Source of the DNA: Desmonostoc muscorum LEGE 12446
GTDB taxonomy: Bacteria; Cyanobacteriota; Cyanobacteriia; Cyanobacteriales; Nostocaceae
DNA length: 64,000 nt
Assembly (NCBI RefSeq): GCF_015207005.2
Contig: NZ_JADEXS020000001.1
Location: 4,526,001 to 4,590,000, forward strand
Reading direction: 5' to 3'
In this document: positions 8,150 through 17,741 of the stretch, one piece after another
Layout: each line of letters starts with the position of its first letter
How positions within the stretch are numbered: the first letter of the stretch is position 1
Program-made: the position numbers and the translations under genes
Notes under the pieces: generated by a model
What the model was told of the DNA's origin: nothing
Seen by the model: only the letters and a program-made list of their open reading frames with translations
Database searches by the model: none

Positions 8150-8875
8150 TTAGAGTGCGCCTGCACTGGGCATTATGGTCAATTCATCAATAACTGCCTG
8201 TTGTGGTAATAGAACTGTGTGGAGAATTGACTGGGCTACAGTTTCTGGGGTTAACATTTTGGAACGGTCTAAATTGGCATTGACTGTTTCTGTGTCCCAA
8301 ATTTCGGTATTGACTGCGCCAGGACAAATGGTTGTGACACGAATGCCGTGGGCGCGTTCTTCTTGTGCCAGGGTTTGAGAGAGGGCTAACAAACCAGCTT
8401 TGCTGACGCTGTATGCTCCCCAGTAGGGAAATGCTTGCTTGGCGGCAATGGAGGCGACGTTGATAATTGTGCCTCTGCCCCGATCGCGCATTAATGGCAA
8501 TATTCCCGTAATACACTGAAATACGCTGGTAAGATTCAGGTCTATTACTTGCTGCCAACCTGAGAGAGGAGTTTCACTCAAGCTAGCTGTATATCCTATA
8601 CCAGCATTGTTTACCAAAATATCTATATCACCAAAGTCAAGGGCGATCGCTTGGATCTTTTCTTTTACTTGGGAGATTTGCCCTAAATCTAAAGGGTAAG
8701 CTTTCGCTTCCACCCCAGTATGCTCTAGGGCTTCTTTTACCGCCTCCAATTTGTCCAAAGAACGGCTGACTAAGGCAACATCTATTCCCGCCTTTGCAAA
8801 GGCTAAAGCTGTTGCTTTCCCAATTCCACTACTTGCCCCTGTAATCAGGGCGCGTCGTTTTTGCTGTGCACTCAT
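8150..8875 (-). CDS. Short-chain dehydrogenase/reductase (SDR family)
   Basis: NAD(P)-dependent oxidoreductase of the classical SDR fold, about 241 residues. Visible motifs are the cofactor-binding TGASSGIGKA near the N-terminus, NNAGIGY, the catalytic serine in INVASIAAKQAF, and YSVSKAGL with the Tyr-x-x-x-Lys pair. ICPGAVNTEIW follows. The ATG at 8875 is chosen because GGGAGACACC precedes it and the protein then begins MSAQQKRRALITGA; an in-frame start 30 bases upstream adds only an unconserved extension. Substrate is not predictable. It lies between accA and folE on the same strand. From memory the order ado-aar-accA-SDR-folE is also found in Nostoc sp. PCC 7120, which hints at, but does not prove, a lipid-related role. 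Confidence 0.9.
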   Translation of the reverse strand: MSAQQKRRALITGASSGIGKATALAFAKAGIDVALVSRSLDKLEAVKEALEHTGVEAKAYPLDLGQISQVKEKIQAIALDFGDIDILVNNAGIGYTASLSETPLSGWQQVIDLNLTSVFQCITGILPLMRDRGRGTIINVASIAAKQAFPYWGAYSVSKAGLLALSQTLAQEERAHGIRVTTICPGAVNTEIWDTETVNANLDRSKMLTPETVAQSILHTVLLPQQAVIDELTIMPSAGAL

Positions 8876-9099
8876 GGTGTCTCCCAATTTTTTGGCAGTT
8901 CCCAAACCCTATTACCACCCAATTATTCTCATCTTTGAGTTTCGATAGATTAAAGGAATCTAAAAATCTGATGATTTTCATTGAGCAACTGCTATTATGC
9001 AGTGCAATAGTTGGTATATTGTGGGTTTTCCCAGTAAAGACTACGAATCATCGCCTGAGAAATCACCCAGTACACTCAAAGTAAATTACTTAACGAAAC

Positions 9100-9270
9100 A
9101 GAATTCAGGAGTCAGAATTCAGAATTCAGAATGAATTTTATACAACTGGCGAATTAATATACTCTTTCTAGTGCCACACAAAATTTTGAATTTGGTGTGG
9201 CACTAAAAATTCGTGGTTCTAGATCCCCCACTCATTGATTCTGACTCCTGAATTCTGACTTCTGAATTCT
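9100..9270. repeat. Inverted-repeat element with GAATTCAGGAGTCAGAATTC ends
   Basis: GAATTCAGGAGTCAGAATTC-type sequence (9101-9130) faces its complement (about 9240-9270). Between them TAGTGCCACAC (9169-9179) pairs perfectly with GTGTGGCACTA (9195-9205). The rest of the 8876-9419 gap shows no credible gene. Related outer repeats occur at 23769-24039, 32576-32676 and 57487-57690. Confidence 0.7.
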
Positions 9271-9328
9271 TCTCTAATAATACAAAACCCACTCAATCAA
9301 ATTTAAGTAGATTTGCCAAACATACGAA

Positions 9329-9375
9329 TGCCTATGGCTAATCAGATTGTTAAAAATCTTTAAGCACCATAGGCA
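9329..9375 (-). terminator. Possible terminator hairpin downstream of accA
   Basis: TGCCTATGG (9329-9337) pairs with CCATAGGCA (9367-9375), with a smaller GATT/AATC pairing inside the loop. It lies 45 bases past the accA stop. There is no strong U-run, so the role is uncertain. Confidence 0.35.
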
Positions 9376-9419
9376 ATTATAGCATTGCTACTCAGTTAAT
9401 TAATCATTTTGCGCTGCCT

Positions 9420-10400
9420 TTAATGGGCAACTTCTGTAAAAACACCAATTTTGCGGAATTTTTCATAGCGAAGTTGGCGGCGTTCTGGGGCGGTTAAGCG
9501 GTTGAGTTCTTCCAAATTTTCCAACAGCACTTGCTTGAGAGTGGTAGCAGCTTTCAAAGGGTCGGAATGAGCCCCACCGATGGGTTCAGGCAATATCTGG
9601 TCAATAATTCCTAAATTTTTCAGGTCGTGGGAAATAATTTTGAGGGCGACGGCGGCTTGGGGAGCTTTGCCAGCATCTTTCCACAAAATGGCGGCACAGG
9701 CTTCGGGGGTAGCGACGGTATAAACTGAGTGTTCAAACATCAGTAAACGATCGCCAACACCAATACCAAGGGCGCCACCAGAACCACCTTCACCGATAAC
9801 TGTGCAGATAATAGGCACATCTAGGCAGAACATTTCCCGCAGGTTGTAGGCGATCGCTTCTCCTTGACCTTGGTGTTCAGCTTCCACCCCAGACCAAGCT
9901 CCCGGCGTGTCGATAAAAGTTAAAATCGGCATCCCGAACTTGTTGGCGTGTTCCATTAACCGCAATGCTTTACGGTAGCCGCCAGGATAAGGCATACCAA
10001 AGTTGCGGGCAATATTGTCTTTAGTATCGCGGCCTTTTTGATGACCCAACATGACCACGGGTTGTCCACTCAGACGCCCAACACCACCAACTAAAGCAGG
10101 ATCGTCACCACCACAGCGATCGCCATGCAACTCCATCCATTCATCACTAATTGCTTGAATGTAATCGAGAGTACTAGGGCGGCGCGGATGACGAGCGACT
10201 TGCAATCGCTGGGATGGGGATAAACTACTAAAAATTTCCTCACGCAGCTGCATGGCGCGTGTTTCTAGTTGACGAATTTGACCAGAAACATCAACACCAT
10301 TCTCTTCAGCAAGTTGCCGAATTTGATCGATTCGGGTTGCAAGTTCTGCTAGAGGCTTTTCAAAATCCAACAGTAGCGGTTTACGTTCAGTAGTTGCCAT
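9420..10400 (-). CDS. accA: Acetyl-CoA carboxylase carboxyltransferase subunit alpha
   Basis: Alpha subunit of the carboxyltransferase that makes malonyl-CoA for fatty acid synthesis, acting with AccD. The 326 residues include the N-terminal helical region (about 10-65) and the crotonase-like core. Motifs are [54 protein letters not shown] and [17 protein letters not shown], the last forming an oxyanion hole. Length is normal. It is downstream of aar and ado on the same strand. The fatty acyl-ACP that Aar reduces depends on malonyl-CoA, so the neighbourhood is metabolically coherent. Confidence 0.98.
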   Translation of the reverse strand: MATTERKPLLLDFEKPLAELATRIDQIRQLAEENGVDVSGQIRQLETRAMQLREEIFSSLSPSQRLQVARHPRRPSTLDYIQAISDEWMELHGDRCGGDDPALVGGVGRLSGQPVVMLGHQKGRDTKDNIARNFGMPYPGGYRKALRLMEHANKFGMPILTFIDTPGAWSGVEAEHQGQGEAIAYNLREMFCLDVPIICTVIGEGGSGGALGIGVGDRLLMFEHSVYTVATPEACAAILWKDAGKAPQAAVALKIISHDLKNLGIIDQILPEPIGGAHSDPLKAATTLKQVLLENLEELNRLTAPERRQLRYEKFRKIGVFTEVAH

Positions 10401-10427
10401 AGTTAGAGGATAGGGAATAGAAAATAG

Positions 10428-10578
10428 GCAATAGGGAATAGGGAATTAGGGATTAGGGATTAGGGATTGGGGATTGGGGATTAGCAATTAAGGGATTGTA
10501 AAGAATTTATAGCCATACCTCTTTCCCAGTTCCTAGTACCCAATCCCCAGTACCCAGTCCCCAGTCCCCAGTCCCCCT
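10428..10578. repeat. STRR1-type GGGATTA/CCCCAGT heptad arrays, inverted
   Basis: GGGATTAGGGATTAGGGATT-type heptads (about 10441-10487) face CCCAGTCCCCAGTCCCC heptads (about 10538-10576) in the aar-accA spacer. CCCCAGT matches the STRR1 heptad described in heterocystous cyanobacteria. Confidence 0.85.
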
Positions 10579-10581
10579 TCC

Positions 10582-11601
10582 TTAAACCAACAGCGGTCTA
10601 AATCCATGTTTCACTGACACCCGACCAATCTGCTCCATTTTGTCTACAGTAATCTGATTGCGTCCCCATGAAAAGTTTGTGTACAACTTCTCAAATTCCA
10701 GCAACATGGATTCGGCAAAACAAGCAAACAACTGGCGTGCTGGTACGTCCATATTGACGATTTTCATAATTTTCCAGTCAATATCCAGGGAATGCTCTAC
10801 AATTCCACCATTTAACACGTATACACCGGGATGTTGAATTTTTGTTGCTAAATTTTTAGGATAACCACCATCAATCAACAAACATGGTTGTTTCAAAACA
10901 GTAGGTTCAATTTCTACACCTTTGGGCATACTGGCAACCCAAACTACAATATCCGCTTGGGGTAGTGCTTCGGTCAAACTCATGACTTTTCCTCGCCCCA
11001 GTTCGCCTTGTAACTCTTTGAGACGTTCTTGATCGCGGGCTATTAGCAGAAGTTCTTGGACATCTGTTTTCGCATCTAACCAGCGTGTAACTGCACTGCC
11101 AATATCGCCTGTTGCGCCACATATAGCAACTGTTGCTTTTGAGAGTTCAATTCCCAGTTGTTTTGATGCTTCTTCTACCTGCCGACTAATAATATAGGCA
11201 GTATGGGTATTTCCTGTAGTGAAGCGTTCAAACTCTAGTTTGATGTTGCGGACTTGGCTAAACTGTTCCAACTTAAAATTTTCAAAAATAATCGAGGAAA
11301 ATCCGCCTAAAGCCGTAATATTAATGCCATGTTTTTGTGCATGTGCCATAGCATTAAGCACTTTGCGCGTTGCGGCTTTGATGCGGCGGGTAGCTAGCAT
11401 CTCTGGTAAAAAACAAGATTCTACATAACGTCCTTCAATTTTCTGTCCAGTGACACTGGTAACAGTAATATTATCGACAATTTGTGGCGGGGCGCTGCAC
11501 CAAAAATCTAGCCCTTGATCGGCATATTCTGGATATCCCAATTCTTTAGCTACTGCTTGAGCGTGTTCTAAACTAGTCAGATGTCCAATTAGACCAAACA
11601 T
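10582..11601 (-). CDS. Long-chain acyl-[acyl-carrier-protein] reductase (AAR)
   Basis: Reduces fatty acyl-ACP (or acyl-CoA) to the fatty aldehyde with NADPH, the first step of cyanobacterial alkane synthesis. The 339 residues begin [15 protein letters not shown], the standard start, from ATG 11601. The open frame continues 45 codons upstream, but that part is encoded by heptad repeats and is not conserved. The Rossmann motif [11 protein letters not shown] lies near residue 165, and a C-terminal QLFACFAES segment carries the likely acyl-accepting cysteine. The partner aldehyde oxygenase is directly upstream (11794-12492). No strong Shine-Dalgarno sequence is visible before this start. Confidence 0.95.
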   Translation of the reverse strand: MFGLIGHLTSLEHAQAVAKELGYPEYADQGLDFWCSAPPQIVDNITVTSVTGQKIEGRYVESCFLPEMLATRRIKAATRKVLNAMAHAQKHGINITALGGFSSIIFENFKLEQFSQVRNIKLEFERFTTGNTHTAYIISRQVEEASKQLGIELSKATVAICGATGDIGSAVTRWLDAKTDVQELLLIARDQERLKELQGELGRGKVMSLTEALPQADIVVWVASMPKGVEIEPTVLKQPCLLIDGGYPKNLATKIQHPGVYVLNGGIVEHSLDIDWKIMKIVNMDVPARQLFACFAESMLLEFEKLYTNFSWGRNQITVDKMEQIGRVSVKHGFRPLLV

Positions 11602-11635
11602 GTAATGATTATTAGCCTTGTGCTGTCTTGAGCGC

Positions 11636-11716
11636 GTGGAATAGTGAGTGCTGAGTGCTGTTAGCGGTAGCGGGGCGTTGAGCCATTGCTGAGTGCTGAG
11701 TGCTGAGTGTTGAAGC
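11636..11716. repeat. GTGCTGA heptad repeats with embedded interspersed repeat copy 2
   Basis: TGAGTGC/GTGCTGA heptads surround GTTAGCGGTAGCGGGGCGTT at about 11659-11680, the reverse complement of the core at 3828-3860. This sits in the ado-aar spacer and produces a spurious N-terminal extension of aar. Confidence 0.8.
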
Positions 11717-11793
11717 AGTATGTAAGTAAAAAACAAGCAATAAGTTCAGATAATTTCTTCACTCTTGACTCTTCACTCATAACTCAGCACTTT

Positions 11794-12492
11794 TTAAGCG
11801 GCTGTGAGTCCGTGGGCTGACAAGCGCATAATTTCAAAAGTTTTGAAACCAATGTTACTTAACGCTTCACCGTACTGAATCATAAAGTCTTCTATTAAAG
11901 CCTCTTTTTCCATTGCTAGAGTTTTTGCATCATCCGCTACTTCGTTGAGCATTTTCCAAACAAGTGGGAGGTTTTGGCGATTGGCTTGTTCTAATTCAGC
12001 TTTAGATTCTGCAAAGTGTTCTTTGAGCCAAACTTCTCCAAAGTTGAGATGACTATATTCATCTTTTACTACTCCCTCAGTGATTTTGCGGGCAAAATCG
12101 TCAGCAACGGGAATGTAGATGTTGTATGCTGCGATCGCAAAACATTCAATAATCAAAGACTGAATCAACAAACAAGTGACGACTTTGCCTTGGGCGGCGG
12201 CTGTTTGGAAGTTTTGGTGGAGTCCAGAGAAAAATTCTTTGGCAAATTGCAAGTCTGGGGTAACTTGCAAATTGCGTCCACAAGCTTCAAATCCTTTCTT
12301 ATGGCGACTTTCCATCTTGGATAGACGAATCAATTCTGTTTGGGATTCTGGCAGCAGTTCGGCTAGTTGGATGTAATTTTCATGGGCTTCTTGTTCCCCT
12401 TCAATCACGATCGCATTAATCCGGCTATAAGCGTCTTTGTATTTTTCACTTTTGAAATCAATTTCAAGAAATTGGTCTGTAAGCTGCTGCAT
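11794..12492 (-). CDS. Aldehyde deformylating oxygenase (ADO)
   Basis: Ferritin-like diiron enzyme that converts fatty aldehydes to alkanes or alkenes one carbon shorter, releasing formate. The 232 residues match the family length. Iron ligands can be placed at Glu32, Glu61 and His64 in ESRH, Glu116, and Glu145 with His148 in DEYSH. The C-terminal helix carries [19 protein letters not shown]. It is upstream of aar on the same strand, the usual cyanobacterial order. Heptad repeats separate the two, so co-transcription is likely but not certain. An ABC permease is divergent from it. Confidence 0.97.
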   Translation of the reverse strand: MQQLTDQFLEIDFKSEKYKDAYSRINAIVIEGEQEAHENYIQLAELLPESQTELIRLSKMESRHKKGFEACGRNLQVTPDLQFAKEFFSGLHQNFQTAAAQGKVVTCLLIQSLIIECFAIAAYNIYIPVADDFARKITEGVVKDEYSHLNFGEVWLKEHFAESKAELEQANRQNLPLVWKMLNEVADDAKTLAMEKEALIEDFMIQYGEALSNIGFKTFEIMRLSAHGLTAA

Positions 12493-12671
12493 GGTATGTT
12501 TTCTCCTCTAAAGAAAGAATTATTTGACACCAGGATTCAATTTACCCTATGAACAGAGGGTAATAATCATTGTGGTTTAATTTAACTTAACAAGTAACTA
12601 TGTTTATAGATTAGCTGTTGCTGGGGTCGATGCTCTAGTACCAGAGAAACAAATGTTTTGCCGCGCAACTG

Positions 12672-13499
12672 ATGTCTCAACCAAACTGGAATCTCAAATC
12701 TAGGGATTTTGTCAGCCTAGTAGTGTTACTGCTAGGAGCATTTATCGTTCTGCTACCCCTGTTTGTGGTCTTTCTCACCTCCTTTGCACCGACAATCGCA
12801 AGCCCAGAAGATTTGTCCCAAAATAACTGGTCTTTAGCTAATTACCAGGCTGCATGGCAGCAAGGGAAATTTTTGCTGGCGTTTGCTAATTCTACCTTGG
12901 TAGCGATCGCTGTGACGGCGTTTCAAATTCTCACTTCCGCTTTAGCTGGTTACGCCCTCGCACGGCTAAAGTTTCGGGGACGCCAAGCACTGCTGTTAAT
13001 CGTCTTGGCAACTTTGGTGATTCCCTTTCAATTGTTGGTAATTCCGATTTTTTTGGTGTTGAAATGGGGACACCTGATAAATACCTACGGAGCGCTAATT
13101 TTACCCACTGCGGTCAACGGCTTCGGTATTTTCTTATTACGTCAATATTTCCAGACAATTCCTTTGGAGTTAGAAGAAGCCGCAGCCATAGACGGCGCGA
13201 ACCGACTACAAATTTTGTGGCGAGTGATGTTACCTTTAGCCCGTCCGGCGCTAGTAACACTGTTTTTGTTCACCTTCATCGGCGAATGGAATGATTTGTT
13301 TAAGCCTTTGGTCTTTACCACACGACCGGAATTAAGAACGGTACAGCTGGCATTAGCTGAATTTCAGGAGCAATTTACGAATAATTGGCCTTTAATGATG
13401 GCAGCAGTAACAATAGCCACAGTCCCAGTCATGGTGTTGTTTTTGATTGGTCAGCGTCAGTTTATTCGGGGTATTGCCACGACAGGGATTAAGAATTGA
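12672..13499 (+). CDS. Carbohydrate ABC transporter permease (MalG/UgpE-type)
   Basis: Inner-membrane permease subunit of a binding-protein-dependent sugar importer. The 275 residues show six hydrophobic segments and the EAA loop EEAAAIDGANRLQILWRVMLPLARPAL near residues 165-192, where the permease contacts the ATPase. The N-terminal start MSQPNWNLKSRDF and the C-terminal QRQFIRGIATTGIKN fit the MalG family. No second permease, binding protein or ATPase lies in the window, so it must use partners elsewhere, as is common for scattered sugar transporters in Nostoc. Substrate unknown. Confidence 0.92.
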   Translation: MSQPNWNLKSRDFVSLVVLLLGAFIVLLPLFVVFLTSFAPTIASPEDLSQNNWSLANYQAAWQQGKFLLAFANSTLVAIAVTAFQILTSALAGYALARLKFRGRQALLLIVLATLVIPFQLLVIPIFLVLKWGHLINTYGALILPTAVNGFGIFLLRQYFQTIPLELEEAAAIDGANRLQILWRVMLPLARPALVTLFLFTFIGEWNDLFKPLVFTTRPELRTVQLALAEFQEQFTNNWPLMMAAVTIATVPVMVLFLIGQRQFIRGIATTGIKN

Positions 13500-13607
13500 A
13501 CAGCAAAGGCTGAGCGTGAGTAAAAGCCCGCCTTAGATTGAAATTTAACCGGTCGCGGAAGTCCCCATCTTCTGGTTCGACAAACCTCTCCCTGCCTTGA
13601 ACTTTAG

Positions 13608-13799
13608 TAGGACTTACGCACTGTACAAATGCATCGTAATGTGAATGAACGATGCTCCCGGTTGTTTCAGGCTTTTCTTAATTATCCTGCGATCATAAAT
13701 AGACCATGCTGTAGGGGCACAGCAATGCTGTGCCCTTACGAAAGATGTGGTTTTTAAACTCATTCATATTTGGCATTTCTTGTCAATGCGTAAGTCCTA
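13608..13799. mobile_element. MITE-like element, 192 bp, TIR TAGGACTTACGCA, copy 1
   Basis: TAGGACTTACGCA at the left end is the perfect inverse of TGCGTAAGTCCTA at the right. Inside are ACAAATGCATCGT, a TGTTTCAGGCTTTT block, and the GGGGCACAGCAATGCTGTGCCC palindrome. A second copy in reverse orientation is at 34337-34545. No coding capacity is visible. The remainder of the 13500-14019 gap holds a perfect hairpin, CCCTCTCCGA/TCGGAGAGGG (13816-13836), and the promoter-like block at 13943-13990. Confidence 0.8.
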
Positions 13800-13942
13800 T
13801 TTAGTTCAAGTCTGTCCCTCTCCGACTCGGAGAGGGATGGTTTTGCGTAGTAAAACCACGGAGAGGTCTTTTAATTGAGCTAATTAGCCGGACAGTGTAC
13901 AAGCCATCGGTTAATAAAAATCCGGAAGAAAAATGTCAACTT

Positions 13943-13990
13943 TTATTACACACTCCGTAATTCTTACAGGTCAAGTTGAACTAATAATTA
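13943..13990 (+). promoter_or_regulatory. Conserved upstream block of peptide-exoprotein module 1
   Basis: About 48 bases containing TTACACA, GTAATTCTTAC and TAATAATTAT resemble 17219-17268 upstream of the second module at roughly two thirds of positions. It ends 30 bases before the start codon at 14020, as expected for a shared promoter or leader. The exact promoter elements are not resolved. Confidence 0.45.
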
Positions 13991-14019
13991 TCCACATTCC
14001 GTAAGGAACCCAAACAATC

Positions 14020-14337
14020 ATGAGTTCTCAACCAGTCCTAGACCCTCAAACATTAGAGCAGTTACAAAACGAGATTCAGGAAAAATTTAACGAAACCCTA
14101 GAAAACGCTGACTTCAATTCATTACTTGAAAAGTACGGCATATTACAAGATAGAGTTTTGAGAGTTTATTGGCAGTTTAATCTTGACCCAAATCAACTCA
14201 CATCTGATGATGCAGTTGATGAACAGCAACCCAATGCATTGTTGCCAACAACTCCAATACCGGAAATTGTGTTAGTTAAAAAAGCGTGGTGTATTCCTTG
14301 TCCTACAAATAACAATCCTTTAGGTTGTAACTGCTAA
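14020..14337 (+). CDS. Small peptide with conserved N-terminal region and Cys-rich tail, module 1
   Basis: Unknown 105-residue protein, paralogous to 17430-17741. The first 60 residues are conserved and look like an amphipathic helical leader: LEQLQNEIQEKFNETLENAD, then LLEKYGI, then a VYWQFNLDP strand-like segment. A linker of low conservation follows. The last 18 residues carry four cysteines (91, 94, 103, 105) after KKAWCIPCP. A conserved leader plus a variable Cys-containing tail recalls ribosomally made, modified peptides, but no modification enzyme is visible. AAGGAAC precedes the ATG. The exoprotein gene starts 71 bases downstream on the same strand, so the two are probably co-transcribed. 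Function is not known. Confidence 0.75.
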   Translation: MSSQPVLDPQTLEQLQNEIQEKFNETLENADFNSLLEKYGILQDRVLRVYWQFNLDPNQLTSDDAVDEQQPNALLPTTPIPEIVLVKKAWCIPCPTNNNPLGCNC

Positions 14338-14408
14338 ATAATTTAGTCTTTGTACTGTAAAAAGTTTATCCTAGTTAGTAACTCTGATTTTTTGAGCGCA
14401 AGTTTGTA

Positions 14409-16865
14409 ATGTCTCAAAATCGAAGCAGTTGGTACTGGGATTTAGGGACAGTGAGTACTCTCGCAATTGTTGGAGTACTCACTTACTGTGAGGGTTTTGC
14501 TTTAGCCCAAATTCAAAAGGATGACACTCTTGGAGTTGAAAGTTCAATCATTACACCAAAGTTAATTGATGGTCACCCTATAGACCAGATTGATGGAGGG
14601 GCAATTCGTGGTAAAAACTTGTTCCACAGCTTTGACAAGTTTTCTGTGTCTGTGGGAAGGACAACTTATTTTAACAATTCAATAGATATTCAAAATATTA
14701 TCAGTCGAGTCACGGGCAATTCTATTTCTAATATAGATGGCATTCTCAAAGCTAATGGTGCTGCCAATCTATTTTTGATTAATCCCAACGGCATTGTTTT
14801 TGGAGCAAATGCTTCTTTAAACATCGGTGGTTCATTTGTGGCGAGTACGGCAAGTAGTTTAAATTTTGCCGATGGTATAAAGTTTAGCACTACGGCTCCT
14901 GAATCTGCACCTCTGCTAACAGTAAGTGTTCCCATTGGCTTACAATTTGGAGCAACTGCGGCTCCCATCCGCAATCAATCCCAAGCAAGTCCAGAAGGCG
15001 CAACTAATTCCTTAGGACAAGGTGTTGGTCTACAGGTGCCCTCAGGTAAAACCTTGGCATTAATAGGCGGTGACATAACACTAGGGAGCGGAAATTTAAC
15101 TGCAAAGGCAGGAAAAATTGAGTTAGGAAGCGTCGCTCCTAATAGTTTGGTCAGTCTGAGTTCAACGAATCAAGCTTGGACATTTGGATATGAAGGTGTT
15201 GAAAATTTTCAGAATATCGCACTGGTCAAGTTAAATGAAATTCCATCTACTATAGATACCAGTGGCGAAAGTGGTGGCGATATCCACTTGCAAGGCAAGC
15301 ATGTGCTAGTAACTGACTGTTCATACCTGTTTGCTATTACTTGGGGAACGCAATCAGGAGGAAATTTGGCAGTGGACGCTTCCGAGTCTGTAGAACTTGG
15401 ACAAAATGCGTTCTTGTTTAGTGGAACTTTCAACACTGGTAACTCTGGAAGTATAAATATCACTACCAAAAAGTTCATTGCCAGGAATGGAGCGCAAGTA
15501 TCAATGTACAGTGTTGGCTCTGGACTGCCGGGGGAACTGACTTTAAACGCCTCAGATTCAGTAGAACTCATCAGTGGCACCCCCATTACTCCATTCCCAG
15601 ATGGTACTGATTTAATAGTGAGTGGATTATTTAGTGAAACTTATGGTAGTCAAAATGCTGGCAACATAACAGTTAACACTGCAAAGTTGCGTATCGAGGG
15701 AGGGGCAAGAATATCAACAAGTTCTGAAGGCATCTATCAGTCTGGTCTAAACAAATTTACACCAGTTACAGGAAAAGGAGGAAAGTTGACGGTGAACGCC
15801 TCTGAATTTATAGAACTAATTGGAACCTCACCAAATGGTTCTAAGCTCAGCGGCTTATTTTCTGGAACTCAAGGGCCTGGAGATGGGGGAAACTTGACGG
15901 TAACAACAGGGCAATTGATTATCAAAGATGGGGCTGCAATAACTGTCAACAGCCAAGCTCGAAAGGATGTAATTTATGTGGGAGATCCCAAAAATTTAGG
16001 CAAAGCAGGCGATTTAAATATAACTGCTAACTCCATACTGCTGGACAATAAAGGAAAACTCACATCTAATAGTGAATCAGGCAAAGGTGGAAATATTAGG
16101 TTACAGCCGCGAGACTTATTATTGATGCGCGGCAACAGTCAAATATCGACTAACGCTGGAGGTGATAAAACTGGCGGTAACATTACCATCAATTCGCCTA
16201 ATGGTTTTGTTGTCACCCCTCTTTTTGGAAATAGCGATATCACTGCCAATGCCTTCTCTGGCTCTGGTGGTAAAATCACAATCACCACTAAAAACATCTT
16301 TGGATTTGTGTCCCGCACTCGTGCAGAGGTAGAGAAGTTAGATGCACAACAAATAAACCCGAATAATCTGCCAACAAGTGATATCACAGCATTTTCCCAG
16401 CAAAATCCTTCATTAAGTGGCACAGTACAAATTAATTCACCAGATGCAGATCCCAGTAAAGGATTAGTGCAATTGCCGGTAAATTTAGTTGATGCTTCTC
16501 AGCAAATTGTTGCTGGTTGTGGTTCTGGTGCAAAAATAGCCAGGAGTTCATTTACTAACACTGGACGTGGAGGAACAGCACCCGATCCCACACAGCTTTT
16601 GATGGCTGATGCAGTGCTAGCAGATTGGATAACATTAAATCCAGAAAATGAGAATCCTGCTGAGGGAATTGATAACAAAGTTGTTCAGGCGCAGCGAAAT
16701 ACGAAACAACCACAGAAAGTGAATTCTGTCAATGAACCTAGTGAAATTGTCGAAGCCCAAGGATGGATAATGGATGCCGATGGGAACGTGGTTTTGGTTG
16801 CTGAAGTGCCCGCTGGGATGCCTCATAGTTCTTTGCTAGCGGCTGCATCTTGTCCTGCTAATTAG
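14409..16865 (+). CDS. Two-partner-secretion exoprotein, filamentous hemagglutinin N-terminal domain (module 1)
   Basis: Secreted or surface adhesin-like protein of 818 residues. A hydrophobic signal sequence ends near Ala-Gln at residues 33-35. It is followed by the TPS domain, with HSFDKFSV near residue 80 and the signature LFLINPNGIVFGANASL near 125, which normally guides export through a TpsB pore. The rest is a long beta-helix with Gly/Asn-rich repeats (GGNLTV, AGNITVNT, GGNISL types). The C-terminal part has a conserved block around IVAGCGSGAKIARSSF and NTGRGG, also found in the paralogue at 18036. No TpsB gene is present in the window. It follows the small peptide gene at 14020. Confidence 0.9.
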   Translation: MSQNRSSWYWDLGTVSTLAIVGVLTYCEGFALAQIQKDDTLGVESSIITPKLIDGHPIDQIDGGAIRGKNLFHSFDKFSVSVGRTTYFNNSIDIQNIISRVTGNSISNIDGILKANGAANLFLINPNGIVFGANASLNIGGSFVASTASSLNFADGIKFSTTAPESAPLLTVSVPIGLQFGATAAPIRNQSQASPEGATNSLGQGVGLQVPSGKTLALIGGDITLGSGNLTAKAGKIELGSVAPNSLVSLSSTNQAWTFGYEGVENFQNIALVKLNEIPSTIDTSGESGGDIHLQGKHVLVTDCSYLFAITWGTQSGGNLAVDASESVELGQNAFLFSGTFNTGNSGSINITTKKFIARNGAQVSMYSVGSGLPGELTLNASDSVELISGTPITPFPDGTDLIVSGLFSETYGSQNAGNITVNTAKLRIEGGARISTSSEGIYQSGLNKFTPVTGKGGKLTVNASEFIELIGTSPNGSKLSGLFSGTQGPGDGGNLTVTTGQLIIKDGAAITVNSQARKDVIYVGDPKNLGKAGDLNITANSILLDNKGKLTSNSESGKGGNIRLQPRDLLLMRGNSQISTNAGGDKTGGNITINSPNGFVVTPLFGNSDITANAFSGSGGKITITTKNIFGFVSRTRAEVEKLDAQQINPNNLPTSDITAFSQQNPSLSGTVQINSPDADPSKGLVQLPVNLVDASQQIVAGCGSGAKIARSSFTNTGRGGTAPDPTQLLMADAVLADWITLNPENENPAEGIDNKVVQAQRNTKQPQKVNSVNEPSEIVEAQGWIMDADGNVVLVAEVPAGMPHSSLLAAASCPAN

Positions 16866-17218
16866 AAATCGATGTTGTTGACTAATGGTTATTTAAAAAG
16901 GTGCTATTCAAATATTTGCCTTAGAACTTATCTGTGGGTGCGATCGCTGATTCACTATGATCTTCATACAAGCGATCGCACCTTGTAAACTCAACTGCCA
17001 GTGCGTTGGCGTAGCCCGTCGTAGACATCGCTTGTTGGTCGCCCTTTGTACTAAAACTCAGCTGTAGGTGCGTTGGCGTAGCCTACCGTACTTTTCCGGA
17101 GAAGCAAGCTAAGCGTAGCGTCTCGCAGAGAAAGTATCAATTACTCTTCTTGCATCAAGAACAGTTAGCAACCAGATTCATCAATGCTTTAAGGAAATCC
17201 AACAAAAATATATGAAGT
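16866..17218. other. Gene-free spacer with GCGTTGGCGTAGCC repeats
   Basis: Contains two GTGCGTTGGCGTAGCC units (about 16998 and 17069), HIP1-like GCGATCGC sites and GCGTAGCGTCTCGCAGAGAA (about 17113-17132), an interspersed sequence also seen inverted at about 37634-37654. No gene was recognised. Confidence 0.6.
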
Positions 17219-17268
17219 TCTGTTACACAATGCGTAATTATTACTAGTCGAGCTGAAGTCATAATTAT
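17219..17268 (+). promoter_or_regulatory. Conserved upstream block of peptide-exoprotein module 2
   Basis: Matches 13943-13990 (TTACACA, GTAATTATTACT, ATAATTAT). Here it lies about 160 bases before the peptide start at 17430 instead of 30, so extra leader sequence has been gained in this copy or lost in the other. Confidence 0.45.
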
Positions 17269-17429
17269 GGGAGTTCGCAAGAGCTTTAGAAAGCTAAAGC
17301 TTTCGCCTCTCTTTAGACTATGTATCGTTCATTTTTATGTTGTCAGAGTGTACTAATCTAACTCTGGTTAATTTAGTAGATCACAAGATAAGTTCACACA
17401 TTTACCAGTCTGCAAGGAAACTAAAATTC

Positions 17430-17741
17430 ATGACATCTCAAACTTCACAGCAAGCAGTCATTGATTCTGAATCACTACACAATTTACAAGAGGAAATTCA
17501 GCAAGAATTTATTAAAAGCTTGAAGAACGCTAATTTCACGGAAATATTAGAAAAGTATGGCGTCCCAGAAAAAATACTAAAATTTCAGTGTATTATTGAT
17601 CTAAATAAAATTCCAGATAACAGTGATAGTAGTGATAACCAAGAAATTATTGACTCTACAACAAAAAATATTTTCCAGAAGCCTAGTAAGCTAGTTAAAT
17701 TAGATTGGTGTCCACCTCACGGTAACTGTAGTTCACCCTAA
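17430..17741 (+). CDS. Small peptide with conserved N-terminal region and Cys tail, module 2
   Basis: Unknown 103-residue paralogue of the protein at 14020. The N-terminal region aligns well: LHNLQEEIQQEFIKSLKNAN, EILEKYGV, then KILKFQCIIDLNKI. The tail ends in KLDWCPPHGNC with cysteines at 94 and 100, and differs from the tail of the first copy. The ATG at 17430 is preferred because GCAAGGAAAC precedes it and the product then begins like its paralogue; an upstream in-frame ATG at 17337 adds 31 unconserved residues. A 294-base spacer without a recognised gene (17742-18035) separates it from its exoprotein gene. Confidence 0.75.
   Translation: MTSQTSQQAVIDSESLHNLQEEIQQEFIKSLKNANFTEILEKYGVPEKILKFQCIIDLNKIPDNSDSSDNQEIIDSTTKNIFQKPSKLVKLDWCPPHGNCSSP

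Noticed and set aside
11602..11736. 45-codon N-terminal extension of Aar
   Set aside because: Encoded by GTGCTGA heptads and an interspersed repeat; conserved Aar sequence starts at ATG 11601.
13921..13926. TCCGGA hexamer upstream of the first peptide-exoprotein module as a DIF promoter
   Set aside because: No convincing -10 at the expected spacing and not conserved before the second module; the hexamer occurs elsewhere by chance.
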